DNA of 64,000 nucleotides, taken from assembly GCA_903896045.1 (NCBI GenBank), contig CAITWD010000036.1, positions 42,871 to 106,870 of the forward strand, given 5' to 3'. Source of the stretch: an uncultured Actinomycetes bacterium. Its GTDB lineage: Bacteria > Actinomycetota > Thermoleophilia > Miltoncostaeales > Miltoncostaeaceae. Of this stretch, positions 51,349 through 61,180 are shown piece after piece. The stretch's first letter is position 1. Each line of letters opens with the position of its first letter. Both the position numbers and the translations under genes were made by a program. The notes beneath the pieces were generated by a model. That model made no database searches and had not been told where the DNA came from. It saw nothing but the letters and a program-made list of their open reading frames with translations.

Positions 51349-51984
51349 CTAGGAGACTCCGGTTCCGCCGGAGGAGTCTCTGCGGGTGCGTGCCTTGCGC
51401 ATCACCCACCACGCAATCCCACCAATCACGGCGAGCACAATCACGTAATCAAAGATGTGCAAGTGGTGCTCAAGGCTCTTCCAGTTTGCTCCGACCGCTT
51501 CACCCGCAAGGGTCAAGAGAATCACCCATGGGATGCAGCCGATCACGGTGAAGGTAATAAATCGCCAGATCGGCATCCGTGCGATTCCCGCAGGAAGCGA
51601 AATAAAGGTGCGCACAATCGGCAGGACCCGAGCAATCAGCACTGCCATATCGCCGCGTCGTGCAAACCATCGCTCAGCGGTTTCGAGCCGCTTCGGGGTG
51701 ATGTGCAGCCACCGAATCTCAAGCGCCCACTCGCGACCTTTTGCGGACCCCACCCAATATGCAATCAGTGATCCAATGAGGTTGCCGAGTACTCCGGCGA
51801 TCACGATCGGGACGAATGACTGCTGTCCCGTACTCACCAAAAAGCCACCGTAGAGCATGATGGCTTCGCTCGGAATCGGGATACATGCGCTCTCGAGCAG
51901 CATCAAGAAAAATACCGCCCAAAGGCCATATGAGCCAATGGCATGGACCGCAAAATTGACGAGCGGCGCGGTGATGTCAGGCAA
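51349..51984 (-). CDS. DedA family membrane protein
   Basis: MLLESACIPIPSEAIMLYGGFL; ARVLPIVRTFISLPAGIARMPIWRFITFTVIGCIPW. Confidence 0.93.
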   Translation of the reverse strand: MPDITAPLVNFAVHAIGSYGLWAVFFLMLLESACIPIPSEAIMLYGGFLVSTGQQSFVPIVIAGVLGNLIGSLIAYWVGSAKGREWALEIRWLHITPKRLETAERWFARRGDMAVLIARVLPIVRTFISLPAGIARMPIWRFITFTVIGCIPWVILLTLAGEAVGANWKSLEHHLHIFDYVIVLAVIGGIAWWVMRKARTRRDSSGGTGVS

Positions 51985-52043
51985 TGGACGATCTCATTAG
52001 TGACGGCACGCATCCCGGTGATGTCACGAGAAATACGTTGCGG

Positions 52044-53570
52044 TTACTCACGATCAAACGACTGACGCAGCACTGGGGTCCGCGCCGCAGTCGCCTCATC
52101 GAGGCGGCGCACCGGCGTGGTGTAGGGGGCGTTTTGGGCGATCTCCGGAGAGGTCGCCGCCTCCGCCAGAATCTCTGCCACGATCTCAACAAATGCATCG
52201 AGAGTCTCGCGGGTCTCGGTCTCGGTCGGCTCGATCAATAAGCACTCCTCGACCAGCTGCGGGAAGTACACCGTTGGAGGGTGCACTCCGAAGTCGAGCA
52301 TGCGCTTGGCCAGATCGAGCGTGCGGATTCCCAGATCGCGCTTCATCGGTCCTCCCGACAGCACGAATTCGTGCATGCAGCTGCCCTCATACGGCGAGGA
52401 CAGATACTCCCCAATCCCCTTCTCGCGCATACGTGCCCGCAGGTAGTTGGCATTCAGTACCGCGATTTCTGAGGCGCGGCGCAACCCCTCGCCGCCGAGC
52501 GAGCAGATGTAGGCATACGCGCGGACAAAGACCCCATAGTTGCCCTGAAAACCACGCAAGCGCCCGATGCTCTGCGGGGCATCATCGGTTAAATCAAAGA
52601 CCGGTCCGTCAGCGGTGTCGGTCCGCGTGACCAACGGCACCGGCAGATACGGGGCAATTCTATCCGACACCGCAATCGGCCCGGAGCCGGGGCCGCCGCC
52701 GCCATGGGGCTGGGTGAAGGACTTGTGCAAGTTGAAATGCACGATGTCAAAACCCATATCGCCTGGGCGACTGATCCCCATAATCGCGTTGAGGTTTGCC
52801 CCGTCGTAGTACAGAGTCGCGCCCACATCGTGGACAATCTTTGCGATCTCGGTGATGTTGGGATCAAAAATGCCCAGGGTATTTGGGTTGGTCAGCATCA
52901 GACAGGCGACGCGATCAGTTGCCTTAGACCGAAGGTCGTCAAGGTCGACGCCGCCATCAGGGTTGGTACCCACACCGACCACGCGATATCCCGCCATCGT
53001 CACTGTCGCCGGGTTGGTGCCATGCGCAGTGTCGGGGGTCAAAATAATCTCGCGCGCATCCCCGCGGGCCTCGTGATAGGCGCGGGTCAACAGCACGCCC
53101 GCCAATTCGCCATGCGATCCCGCACTCGGCTGCAACGAGACATGCGGCAGGCCTGCAACCTCACTCAGCGCCTCCTGAAGACCCCACATCAACTCAAGCG
53201 CGCCCTGCGCCCGCTCGGGACGCTGGAACGGATGCAAACGCGAGTGACCTGGCATTGCCGCAACCCGCTCATGCATTTTTGGGTTGTGCTTCATCGTGCA
53301 GGAACCTAAGGGGTAGAACCCGCTATCGAGGTCAAAGTTGCGCTTACTCAAGCGCACGTAGTGACGCACGATCTCTGGCTCGGAGACCTCCGGCAAGCGC
53401 GGGATTTCTTGACGCCGAAATCGTGCGGGAAGGAGTGCCTCCGCCGCCTGCAACGGCACGTCAATCTCGGGCAGCATGCTTGCCCGACGACCTGGAGCGC
53501 CCCGTTCAAAGATGGTGACTGCCGCTTCACGCTGTTGCGCGGTTTGGGCGAAATCGGTTCGAGTGCTCAT
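52044..53570 (-). CDS. gcvPB: Glycine dehydrogenase (decarboxylating) subunit 2
   Basis: SLQPSAGSHGELAGVLL; NLHKSFTQPHGGGGPGSGP. Confidence 0.96.
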   Translation of the reverse strand: MSTRTDFAQTAQQREAAVTIFERGAPGRRASMLPEIDVPLQAAEALLPARFRRQEIPRLPEVSEPEIVRHYVRLSKRNFDLDSGFYPLGSCTMKHNPKMHERVAAMPGHSRLHPFQRPERAQGALELMWGLQEALSEVAGLPHVSLQPSAGSHGELAGVLLTRAYHEARGDAREIILTPDTAHGTNPATVTMAGYRVVGVGTNPDGGVDLDDLRSKATDRVACLMLTNPNTLGIFDPNITEIAKIVHDVGATLYYDGANLNAIMGISRPGDMGFDIVHFNLHKSFTQPHGGGGPGSGPIAVSDRIAPYLPVPLVTRTDTADGPVFDLTDDAPQSIGRLRGFQGNYGVFVRAYAYICSLGGEGLRRASEIAVLNANYLRARMREKGIGEYLSSPYEGSCMHEFVLSGGPMKRDLGIRTLDLAKRMLDFGVHPPTVYFPQLVEECLLIEPTETETRETLDAFVEIVAEILAEAATSPEIAQNAPYTTPVRRLDEATAARTPVLRQSFDRE

Positions 53571-54955
53571 CCGGCCACCCCCGCGGCTGTGCGTGACCCA
53601 ATGATCTCGGCAACAACCTCTCCCAGCACACGCACAAGAGTGTCGATATCGCTTCGTGAGCGCTGCTCGGTAATCGCCACAAGCAAGCCGTTTTCGTACT
53701 CGGGATATTCATGTCCCAATGCAAGACCAGGGTTTACGCCACGGTCCTGACACGCCGCGATCACGCGATCGGCGGGTGCGTCAAGCCGCACCGCAAACTC
53801 ACGCACCACAGGTTGGTCGTGCAGTAACTCAACGCCGTCGAGCGCCGCCAGCTGCGTGCGTGCATAGGCGGTGCGTTGCAAAAGCAATTCGCCCAACTCC
53901 GGTAACCCCTGGCGACCAAGCCAAGCCAGATAGATGACCCCTGCCAACGCATTCAAGGCTTGGGCGGTGCAAATGTTGGAGGTCGCCTTCTCGCGACGAA
54001 TGTGTTGCTCTCTGGTCTGCAACGTCAAGACAAACCCACGTCGCCCATCCACATCGGCTGTTTGCCCCGCAATGCGTCCCGGCATCCGGCGCATGTGTTC
54101 AGCGCTCGCGGCCAAGAATCCGAATGAAGGACCACCAAAGTCCAAGCGGTTCCCCAGGGTTTGTCCCTCTCCGACGCAAATTTCAATGCCCTGATTGCCC
54201 GGGGCCTCAAGCACTCCAAGCGTCAAGGGGTCGGCGCTACAAATCGGCACCGCGCCGGCGGCATGCGCAATCTCAGCGATTGCAGAAAGATCTTCGACGG
54301 CGCCCAAAAAATTCGGCTGCTGCACAATGACTGCACAGGTATTTGGGCCAACAAGATCAGCGAGTTGGGTGAGATCGGTGACACCGTTTACGAGGTCCAC
54401 CTCCACCACGCGTCCGCCCCAGCCGTGTGCCACGGTGGCAAGGGTCTGACGCGCATGCGGATGCAGGCCGCGCGACACCACAAATTCTGGGCGATCGTTT
54501 GCAAGCTTGGACATGTACGCCGCTGATGCAACCGCAGATGGCCCCTCGTACAACGACGCGTTCGAGATCGGGAGCCCAGTGAGCTCGCTGATGGCCGTCT
54601 GATACTCAAACATCGCTTGCAGGCCACCCTGAGAAATCTCTGGTTGGTAGGGCGTATACGGCGTCAAGAATTCTGATCGCAGGATGATCGACTCGATGAG
54701 TGCCGGCGAGTAGTGGTCGTACATGCCACCGCCAAGAAAGGTGATCTCATCATCGGCAGAGGTATTGCGCTCCGCAAGTTGGCGAAGATGTGCAACGACC
54801 TCTTGCTCGGGGCGACCCGCGGGAATATTCAGCGGCACCTGCAGACGCACATCATCCGGAATTGCTCCCAACAACTCATCAATCGATGCGACACCGATGG
54901 TGGCGAGCATCTCGGCGAGATCCTCGGGTGTCAAAGATGTGTATTCGCTCACCAA
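53567..54955 (-). CDS. gcvPA: Glycine dehydrogenase (decarboxylating) subunit 1
   Basis: FLGGGMYDHYSPALIESIILRSEFLTPYTPYQPEISQGGLQAMFEYQTAI. Confidence 0.96.
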   Translation of the reverse strand: MVSEYTSLTPEDLAEMLATIGVASIDELLGAIPDDVRLQVPLNIPAGRPEQEVVAHLRQLAERNTSADDEITFLGGGMYDHYSPALIESIILRSEFLTPYTPYQPEISQGGLQAMFEYQTAISELTGLPISNASLYEGPSAVASAAYMSKLANDRPEFVVSRGLHPHARQTLATVAHGWGGRVVEVDLVNGVTDLTQLADLVGPNTCAVIVQQPNFLGAVEDLSAIAEIAHAAGAVPICSADPLTLGVLEAPGNQGIEICVGEGQTLGNRLDFGGPSFGFLAASAEHMRRMPGRIAGQTADVDGRRGFVLTLQTREQHIRREKATSNICTAQALNALAGVIYLAWLGRQGLPELGELLLQRTAYARTQLAALDGVELLHDQPVVREFAVRLDAPADRVIAACQDRGVNPGLALGHEYPEYENGLLVAITEQRSRSDIDTLVRVLGEVVAEIIGSRTAAGVAG

Positions 54956-54991
54956 TCGCCTCGCTGTTCCGTGCGTGTATCGATCAAATTG

Positions 54992-55393
54992 TTACGCGTC
55001 GCCGAGACCGGCGAGATAGGCGGTGTATGCCGCCTGATCCATCAATGCACCCACTGCGTCCGGGTTCGCTAAGCGTACTCGCAGCAACCAGCCCTCCCCA
55101 TAGGGATCGGAGTTGACTAAGCCCGGTGATGCGACAACCGCCTCATTGACCGCGATCACTTCGCCTTCAGCAGGCGCATAGATATCCGAGACCGCTTTGA
55201 CCGACTCGAGCTCGCCATACGTCGCATCCGCGGACACCGTGGAGCCGACCGCAGGCGGCTCGTAGAAAACGACCTCACCAAGCGCATCCTGGGCAAACCA
55301 GGTGATCCCAAAGATGGCCTCATCACCCTCCACCCGAACCCAGTCATGTTCGCGGTGATACCGCAGGTCGTCAGGGTAACTCTCGTCTGCCAT
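54992..55393 (-). CDS. gcvH: Glycine cleavage system H protein
   Basis: YHREHDWVRVEGDEAIFGITWFAQDALGEVVF; GELESVKAVSDIYAP lipoyl-lysine site. Confidence 0.96.
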   Translation of the reverse strand: MADESYPDDLRYHREHDWVRVEGDEAIFGITWFAQDALGEVVFYEPPAVGSTVSADATYGELESVKAVSDIYAPAEGEVIAVNEAVVASPGLVNSDPYGEGWLLRVRLANPDAVGALMDQAAYTAYLAGLGDA

Positions 55394-55403
55394 CTCTTCC
55401 CTT

Positions 55404-56510
55404 TCAGTCGGTGCGCGGGGACCGCGCAACCAATGGTCGACGTGCGATATGCGCCTGACGTTTGCGTCCACGCACGTCAACAACAATTTCCGTACCCACT
55501 ATCGCGAACTCGCTTGCGATGTAGGCCATCCCAATGCCGCACTCCAAGCTTGGTGAGAGCGTCCCACTCGACATCACTCCGACCACGCGGTCGCCAATCA
55601 GCACATCCTGGCCTGGGCGAGGAATGCCGGGTTCGTCAAACATCACACCGACCAGCTTCTCGGCGACGCCGTTGGCAATATCCCGCTCAACTGATTCGGC
55701 GCCGGCAAACCCGAATTTCTTTGTGTCGCAGGCCCATGACAACACTGCGGCAATTGGCCCGCGATCACGACTGAGTTCATTGCCATAGAGCGGGTATCCC
55801 ATCTCGGTGCGCAGCGTGTCGCGCGCCACGAGTCCCGCGGGCACCGCATCAACTGCGCCCCGCAAGAGCGCATCCCACACCCGCGGAGCTGACTCCCATG
55901 GGCACATGATCTCCACCCCGGGTTCGCCGGTGTATCCGGTGCGGGCAATCAGCGCCGGCACATGGGCGACCATATCCTCGGTGATCTCGAAATACTCAAG
56001 TCCCAGCGGTGATGGCGATCCAACGAGCGGACCGAGGGCATTCATCCACTCCGGCCCCTGGAGCGCGATCATCGCCACTTCATCAGAGCGATCAGCAATT
56101 TCGACATCACGCCCCGCCGCGCACTCCTGAATTCGCTCCCAGCACGCGCTGCGATTCGATGCGTTGACCACCAGCATGTAGCGATCAAGCAATGCATAGA
56201 CGATCAAATCGTCAATGACGCCGCCATCGTCAGTGAGCATCAGGGTGTACTGCCCCTGGCCAGGACCGATTGCACCCAAGTTGTTGGTCAGCGCCCAGGT
56301 GAGCAGCTCTCGCGCATCACGACCCGCGACCTCGATTTGTCCCATATGCGAGACATCGAACATGCCCACAGATGCGCGCACGGCAAGGTGCTCGCTACGC
56401 GGTGATCCATAGTCAAGCGGCATTTGCCAACCAGCAAAGTCGCCAAGCTTGGCACCAGCGGCGAGATGCCGCGAATAAAGGGACGTTGTCCGAGGAGAGA
56501 TCGCCGTCAT
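55404..56510 (-). CDS. gcvT: Aminomethyltransferase (glycine cleavage T protein)
   Basis: AGWQMPLDYGSPRSEHLAVRASVGMFDVSHMGQIEVAG; GLVARDTLRTEMGYPLYGNEL. Confidence 0.96.
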   Translation of the reverse strand: MTAISPRTTSLYSRHLAAGAKLGDFAGWQMPLDYGSPRSEHLAVRASVGMFDVSHMGQIEVAGRDARELLTWALTNNLGAIGPGQGQYTLMLTDDGGVIDDLIVYALLDRYMLVVNASNRSACWERIQECAAGRDVEIADRSDEVAMIALQGPEWMNALGPLVGSPSPLGLEYFEITEDMVAHVPALIARTGYTGEPGVEIMCPWESAPRVWDALLRGAVDAVPAGLVARDTLRTEMGYPLYGNELSRDRGPIAAVLSWACDTKKFGFAGAESVERDIANGVAEKLVGVMFDEPGIPRPGQDVLIGDRVVGVMSSGTLSPSLECGIGMAYIASEFAIVGTEIVVDVRGRKRQAHIARRPLVARSPRTD

Positions 56511-56613
56511 CGACGTCGGTGACGCTACCAGGGACACCGGACCGCGTGGAGCCTTTCGGTCGAGGCGACCTCGGAATTTGCGGCGTCCTCGTCGAGCCGA
56601 TGAGGACGACAAT

Positions 56614-56657
56614 CCAGGATCGACCCGCCGCCATGCCTGACGTCAGGTCGATCCAGG
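56614..56657 (-). other. Stem-loop between ftsZ and gcvT
   Basis: CCAGGATCGACC...GGTCGATCCAGG pair over 11 of 12 positions, overlapping the palindrome CCTGACGTCAGG (56636-56647). Confidence 0.4.
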
Positions 56658-56664
56658 GTGCGAA

Positions 56665-57789
56665 TTACTTTAAGAAGTCGGGAATTTCCAACTCGTCGTC
56701 GGAAATCTCAAGACTCGCCTTTTCATCTGCGTCAAGCACGGCACGGCGTGACTCAGTCTCCACTCGGGGAACCGACGGCACCGACGATGATGAGTACTGA
56801 CGCGTGCCACCCGCTGCGCCTGCACGGTATTCAATTTCCGGCTCGGCGGGACCATCAAAGCCGGTGGCAATCACGGTCACGCGCAATGTGTCACCCGCGT
56901 TTTCGTCCACCACGGCACCGAAGATGACGTTGCAATCCTCGTCGGCGGCGCCACGGATGATGCTTGCGGCCTCGTCGATCTCGAACAATCCGAGATCTGG
57001 GCCACCAGTGATGTTCAAAAGGACGCCGGTCGCACCCGCCATGCTCGTCTCGAGCAATGGGCTCGAAATTGCCGCGCGTGCGGCTTCGGTGGCGCGATTC
57101 TCACCCGATGCGGCACCAATGCCCATCAGCGAAGCGCCGGCATTTTCCATAATCGTGCGCACATCAGCAAAGTCGAGGTTGATCAAACCCGGGACGGTGA
57201 TCAGATCGGTGATGCCTTGCACGCCTTGACGCAGGACGTCATCGGCCATTCGGAAGGCTTCAACGATCGAGGTCCGGCGCTCGACGACCTGCAAGAGGCG
57301 CTCGTTCGGAATCACGATTAAGGCATCGACATGCTTCTTGAGGGCGTCTATTCCCTCATCGGCACGCTTTTGGCGTTGCTTGCCTTCGAAGTGGAATGGA
57401 CGGGTCACAACGCCAACAGTCAAGGCGCCTTGCTCACGAGCAATCTGGGCGAGCACGGGAGCCGCACCGGTACCGGTGCCGCCACCCTCGCCTGCGGTCA
57501 CAAAGACCATGTCCGCTCCGCGAACGGCTTCCTTGATCTCCTCGCGGGTTTCCTCGGCGGCGTCACGACCCACGCGTGGATCGGCACCCGCCCCGAGACC
57601 CTTGGTCAGGTTCCCACCGATGTGCAACTTGTGATCGGCGTCGCACATCCCGAGCGCCTGCGCGTCGGTATTGACCGCGATGAACTCGACACCCCGCACC
57701 CCTGCATCGACCATCCGGTTGACGGCGTTGGTTCCACCTCCGCCGACCCCGCATACCTTGATGACCGCGAGGTAGTTATTTGCTTCCAC
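56665..57789 (-). CDS. ftsZ: Cell division protein FtsZ
   Basis: [59 protein letters not shown] start assigned. Confidence 0.97.
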   Translation of the reverse strand: MEANNYLAVIKVCGVGGGGTNAVNRMVDAGVRGVEFIAVNTDAQALGMCDADHKLHIGGNLTKGLGAGADPRVGRDAAEETREEIKEAVRGADMVFVTAGEGGGTGTGAAPVLAQIAREQGALTVGVVTRPFHFEGKQRQKRADEGIDALKKHVDALIVIPNERLLQVVERRTSIVEAFRMADDVLRQGVQGITDLITVPGLINLDFADVRTIMENAGASLMGIGAASGENRATEAARAAISSPLLETSMAGATGVLLNITGGPDLGLFEIDEAASIIRGAADEDCNVIFGAVVDENAGDTLRVTVIATGFDGPAEPEIEYRAGAAGGTRQYSSSSVPSVPRVETESRRAVLDADEKASLEISDDELEIPDFLK

Positions 57790-57881
57790 GTCGCCCGCCC
57801 TCCCCAGCCGCAGCCGCAATGGCTCCCGGTGATGATCATGTCTGTACGTAAACTCGAAGGTTGTTACCCCGGGTGCGCGAC

Positions 57882-57906
57882 AAGTCTCAACTTATACCTG
57901 AGACTT
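57882..57906. promoter_or_regulatory. Inverted repeat upstream of ftsZ
   Basis: AAGTCTCA-N9-TGAGACTT, perfect 8-bp arms; includes TTGAGA on the minus strand. Confidence 0.4.
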
Positions 57907-57961
57907 TCTTCTGCTCGCAATCCCGAGAACACGCGTGGTTAAGGCACGCGCGTCAGGGCCG

Positions 57962-57990
57962 ACGGTAAGCCTCTTCAACCCTCATGTCAA
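57962..57990 (-). promoter_or_regulatory. Candidate ftsZ promoter
   Basis: Minus strand TTGACA (57990-57985), 17-nt spacer, TACCGT (57967-57962, TANNNT). Confidence 0.45.
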
Positions 57991-58003
57991 GACCTGAGGG
58001 TTG
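57976..58003. promoter_or_regulatory. Inverted repeat enclosing the -35 of the candidate ftsZ promoter
   Basis: CAACCCTCA-N10-TGAGGGTTG, perfect 9-bp arms. Confidence 0.45.
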
Positions 58004-58044
58004 TTCTCTGATCAGAAGATCAAAAAATGATCTATGACTGTACC

Positions 58045-58890
58045 TCAACCTGAGCTTGAGCTATGTGACAAAAGACCCCCGACGCCCCCAAGTGCAGGAC
58101 GGCTTGGGACCGTCACATCAAGATAGGTCGCCTTTTTCTGAATCGCCGTACTCACGCTGCCAAGAACTACGTTAATTGCAGCAGCTTTCTCTGGGAGCTG
58201 ATCGAGCGAGCCAAGGACCAACGACGGTCCGTTGAGTAGCTGACCGGTCAGTTGCCCCTGGGAATAGGTGAGATTTTGCACGCGCGCACGGATGCGCGGC
58301 GAAAGGTCGTGCAGGAATTGCACTCCCTGCAACCCCCACCCTGGCAATGGGTGGGCAAATGTCGGCAATGGTTGCGATAACACGATGCTTGCCCGCGCAA
58401 GATGGGTCGGAACGAGGCCCATCACCAAACCTCGGGGCGAGACGATCACGGCTGTTTGGTTTGGGCCTCGGACGATGGCAATTGGGTCCGCCGGGGTGAC
58501 GCGCACATTCAGTGCCAACGGCCAGGACCGCGAAATTGCAATGTCCTGTACTCCAGGAAACCGAATCGCCACCTGATGGAGTACATGGATCGGCGGGGAG
58601 AGCAGCGATCCTCCCCGCCCAGCAGCAGCGGTCAGTGCGCCCGAGAGCTGACTCGCATCTGGTCCTGAATAGCCTGTGACATTGACGCTGTTGATCGCGA
58701 GTACGGGCCCAGCCGCCAACCAATAGCCCGCGAGCAGGCACACCAGGCCACCGACACCAATCTCAATCACCCCGCGGCGGCGGCGGCCCTGCTCCCGTTC
58801 AACCTCACGACGGCGTGCCGCGAGCGCCGGGTGCGGCCGGCCAGGTCGCGGAGTATCCGAAGGCGGCGGACCGTCATCGGTCGTCGTCAT
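58045..58890 (-). CDS. ftsQ: Cell division protein FtsQ (POTRA domain)
   Basis: Single TM helix then INSVNVTGYSGPDASQLSGAL...RFPGVQDIAISRSWPLALNVRVTPADPIAIVR; between murB and ftsZ. Confidence 0.85.
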   Translation of the reverse strand: MTTTDDGPPPSDTPRPGRPHPALAARRREVEREQGRRRRGVIEIGVGGLVCLLAGYWLAAGPVLAINSVNVTGYSGPDASQLSGALTAAAGRGGSLLSPPIHVLHQVAIRFPGVQDIAISRSWPLALNVRVTPADPIAIVRGPNQTAVIVSPRGLVMGLVPTHLARASIVLSQPLPTFAHPLPGWGLQGVQFLHDLSPRIRARVQNLTYSQGQLTGQLLNGPSLVLGSLDQLPEKAAAINVVLGSVSTAIQKKATYLDVTVPSRPALGGVGGLLSHSSSSG

Positions 58891-59783
58891 GACAACTCCC
58901 CAAGGGGCGGCCGTGTAATCCCCACCTCAAAATCGAGATACCGCACCTCTGCGTCGAGAATGGGCCCCCCTGCTGCATGGACGCGTCGCCGCCCCTCACG
59001 CATCAATGCCAGAACATCTGCCGAGCTGCACCCCGGCGATGCTTCGATGAAATTCGCATGGACCGGAGAAAAGCGTGCCCCGCCGATCGTCAGTCCTTTA
59101 CATCCCGCAGCATCGAGTAACCGTCCCGAGGATCCACCCGGTGGGTTGGCAAATACGCTGCCGAATGTCCGCACACCCTGTGGTTGGGTCGCCCGGCGAT
59201 GGCCGCGAAATTCGGTCAAGCGTTCTTGGATTTGTTCAGGATCTCCAGGAGTCAGTCGGAATGCGGCTGCGCCAACGACCTCATTCGGAGCAAGTCGGCT
59301 ATACCGATAGCCGAGTGCAAGCTCTTCTGGGCCGACGCGTCGACGCCCAGTTGGTGTGCAAATCACGGCCCACTCCAACACATCTTTGAGCTCGGAGGCA
59401 TATGCGCCGGCGTTCATGGCAACCGCTCCTCCCACCGTGCCGGGAATACTCGCGCCAAATTCAAGCCCAGAGAGTCCGTGCTTGGCCACCCGCTGCACTG
59501 CGCGCGGAAGAGATGCCCCCGCACCGCACCACACGCCAGATTCACGCATCACAATTGAGCTCAATCGGCCGGTCAGACGTATCGCCAGTCCGCGAAATCC
59601 TTCGTCGCCGATCAACAGGTTCGATCCGTTGCCGATGACCGCCACAGGAAGATCCTGCGATGCAGCCCATGCAAGCCCCTGGGTCACATCCCGAAACGAA
59701 CGCGCAGTACACAGCGCGCGCGACGTACCGCCGACCCGAATCGTCGTAAACGGTGCGAGGGGAACGTTCTGTTCCAAGTCCAC
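58887..59783 (-). CDS. murB: UDP-N-acetylenolpyruvoylglucosamine reductase
   Basis: TTIRVGGTSRALCTA; VIGNGSNLLIGDEGF; SIPGTVGGAVAMNAGAY. Confidence 0.96.
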   Translation of the reverse strand: MDLEQNVPLAPFTTIRVGGTSRALCTARSFRDVTQGLAWAASQDLPVAVIGNGSNLLIGDEGFRGLAIRLTGRLSSIVMRESGVWCGAGASLPRAVQRVAKHGLSGLEFGASIPGTVGGAVAMNAGAYASELKDVLEWAVICTPTGRRRVGPEELALGYRYSRLAPNEVVGAAAFRLTPGDPEQIQERLTEFRGHRRATQPQGVRTFGSVFANPPGGSSGRLLDAAGCKGLTIGGARFSPVHANFIEASPGCSSADVLALMREGRRRVHAAGGPILDAEVRYLDFEVGITRPPLGELS

Positions 59784-59794
59784 CGAAATAACGA

Positions 59795-61180
59795 CTACTC
59801 CCCTCGTTTCGCACGTTGTGCGCTTCGCTCATGCAACCCCTGCACCAAGTCATTCCCAATCCTGGTGATATCCCCTGCCCCGAGGGTCAGCACAAGATCA
59901 CCCTCGCGCGCCTCGTCGACAACGCGTGGGACCACGGCATCCAGTTGTGGGACAAACTCCGCATGCTCCGATGCCGCGAGGCGATCAACGATGTCGCGTC
60001 CACTCACCCCAGCAATCGGGTCCTCACGTGCAGCGTAAATCTCTGTGACATAGACCCTATCGGCACCCGCAAGCGCATTCGCAAATTCATCACACAACTC
60101 ACGCGTGCGCGAATAGAGGTGTGGCTGAAAGATGGCGATCACCCGACCTGTCGCGCGCTCGCGGGCGGCACTCAACGTCGCGCGCACCTCCGCAGGGTGA
60201 TGCGCATAATCATCGATCACTGTGACCCCGCCGGCAACACCGCGCAACTCAAAGCGACGGCCAACACCCGTGAAGGTCGTCAGACGCGTCGCAGCGACAT
60301 CGAGATCAACCCCGCACCAGTCGGCAACAGCAAGCGCGCACGCGGCATTTTCAATGTTGTGACGCCCGGGTACCTGAAGCTCCAATACGACCCGTTGGCC
60401 CGTATTGAGTTGAAGCGTTGCTCTGCCTCCATTGCTCTCCAGGATGCGCGCCCAGGCGTCTGAGCTCTCTCCAATCACCCGCACCTCGCGCCCCGATGCT
60501 CGTGCAATGGCCTGCGCACGATCGTCAGGCCCCGCGACAACGAGCCCCTCCGCCGGCACGCGTGCCAAAAATGCGGCAAACACCTCCTCAACGTCCTCGA
60601 GTGAGGCATACGTGGTGTGGTGATCGTGATCGACATTGAGGAGTACGGCTGCCTCGGGCGAGAACCGCAACAGCGATCGATCGCTCTCATCTGCCTCCGC
60701 CACAAACCATTCACTCGTCCCCCAGATTGCACCGGTCCCATACCCGCCTGCCACGGTTGCTCCGACACATCCCGACGCATCCCCGAGTGCGGCCAACAGC
60801 ATTCCACTCGTGGTCGATTTCCCATGCGCACCGGCGATCGCAAGACAGCGAAAGCCCTCCATGAGCTCAACGAGTAAGTCAGAGCGATGTGCAATTGTGA
60901 TTCCCCGGCGCACTGCCTCTGCATATTCAGGGTTGTCCACTGAGATTGCCGTCGAGATGACGACCGTCTCAATATGCGCAGGGATCGCGGCTGCCGAATG
61001 TCCAATCGTCACCCGCACTCCGATAGAGCTCAGATCATCCACGACCGCAGAACGCTCGCGATCACTTCCACTGACCTTGTACCCGGCCTGGGCCGCAAGA
61101 CGCGCGAGCCCGCTCATGCCGGAACCGCCGATTCCGATGAGATGAATTCCGCGCGCGCGCGGCGCAGGCGCACGGTTCAC
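59795..61180 (-). CDS. murC: UDP-N-acetylmuramate--L-alanine ligase
   Basis: HLIGIGGSGMSGLARLAAQAGYKVSGSD; GAHGKSTTSGML; DDYAHHPAEVRATL. Confidence 0.97.
   Translation of the reverse strand: MNRAPAPRARGIHLIGIGGSGMSGLARLAAQAGYKVSGSDRERSAVVDDLSSIGVRVTIGHSAAAIPAHIETVVISTAISVDNPEYAEAVRRGITIAHRSDLLVELMEGFRCLAIAGAHGKSTTSGMLLAALGDASGCVGATVAGGYGTGAIWGTSEWFVAEADESDRSLLRFSPEAAVLLNVDHDHHTTYASLEDVEEVFAAFLARVPAEGLVVAGPDDRAQAIARASGREVRVIGESSDAWARILESNGGRATLQLNTGQRVVLELQVPGRHNIENAACALAVADWCGVDLDVAATRLTTFTGVGRRFELRGVAGGVTVIDDYAHHPAEVRATLSAARERATGRVIAIFQPHLYSRTRELCDEFANALAGADRVYVTEIYAAREDPIAGVSGRDIVDRLAASEHAEFVPQLDAVVPRVVDEAREGDLVLTLGAGDITRIGNDLVQGLHERSAQRAKRGE

Noticed and set aside
56511-56664. Glycine riboswitch upstream of gcvT
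   Set aside because: The location is right and the region is structured, but I could not identify the conserved aptamer core; kept only as an uncharacterised structured leader
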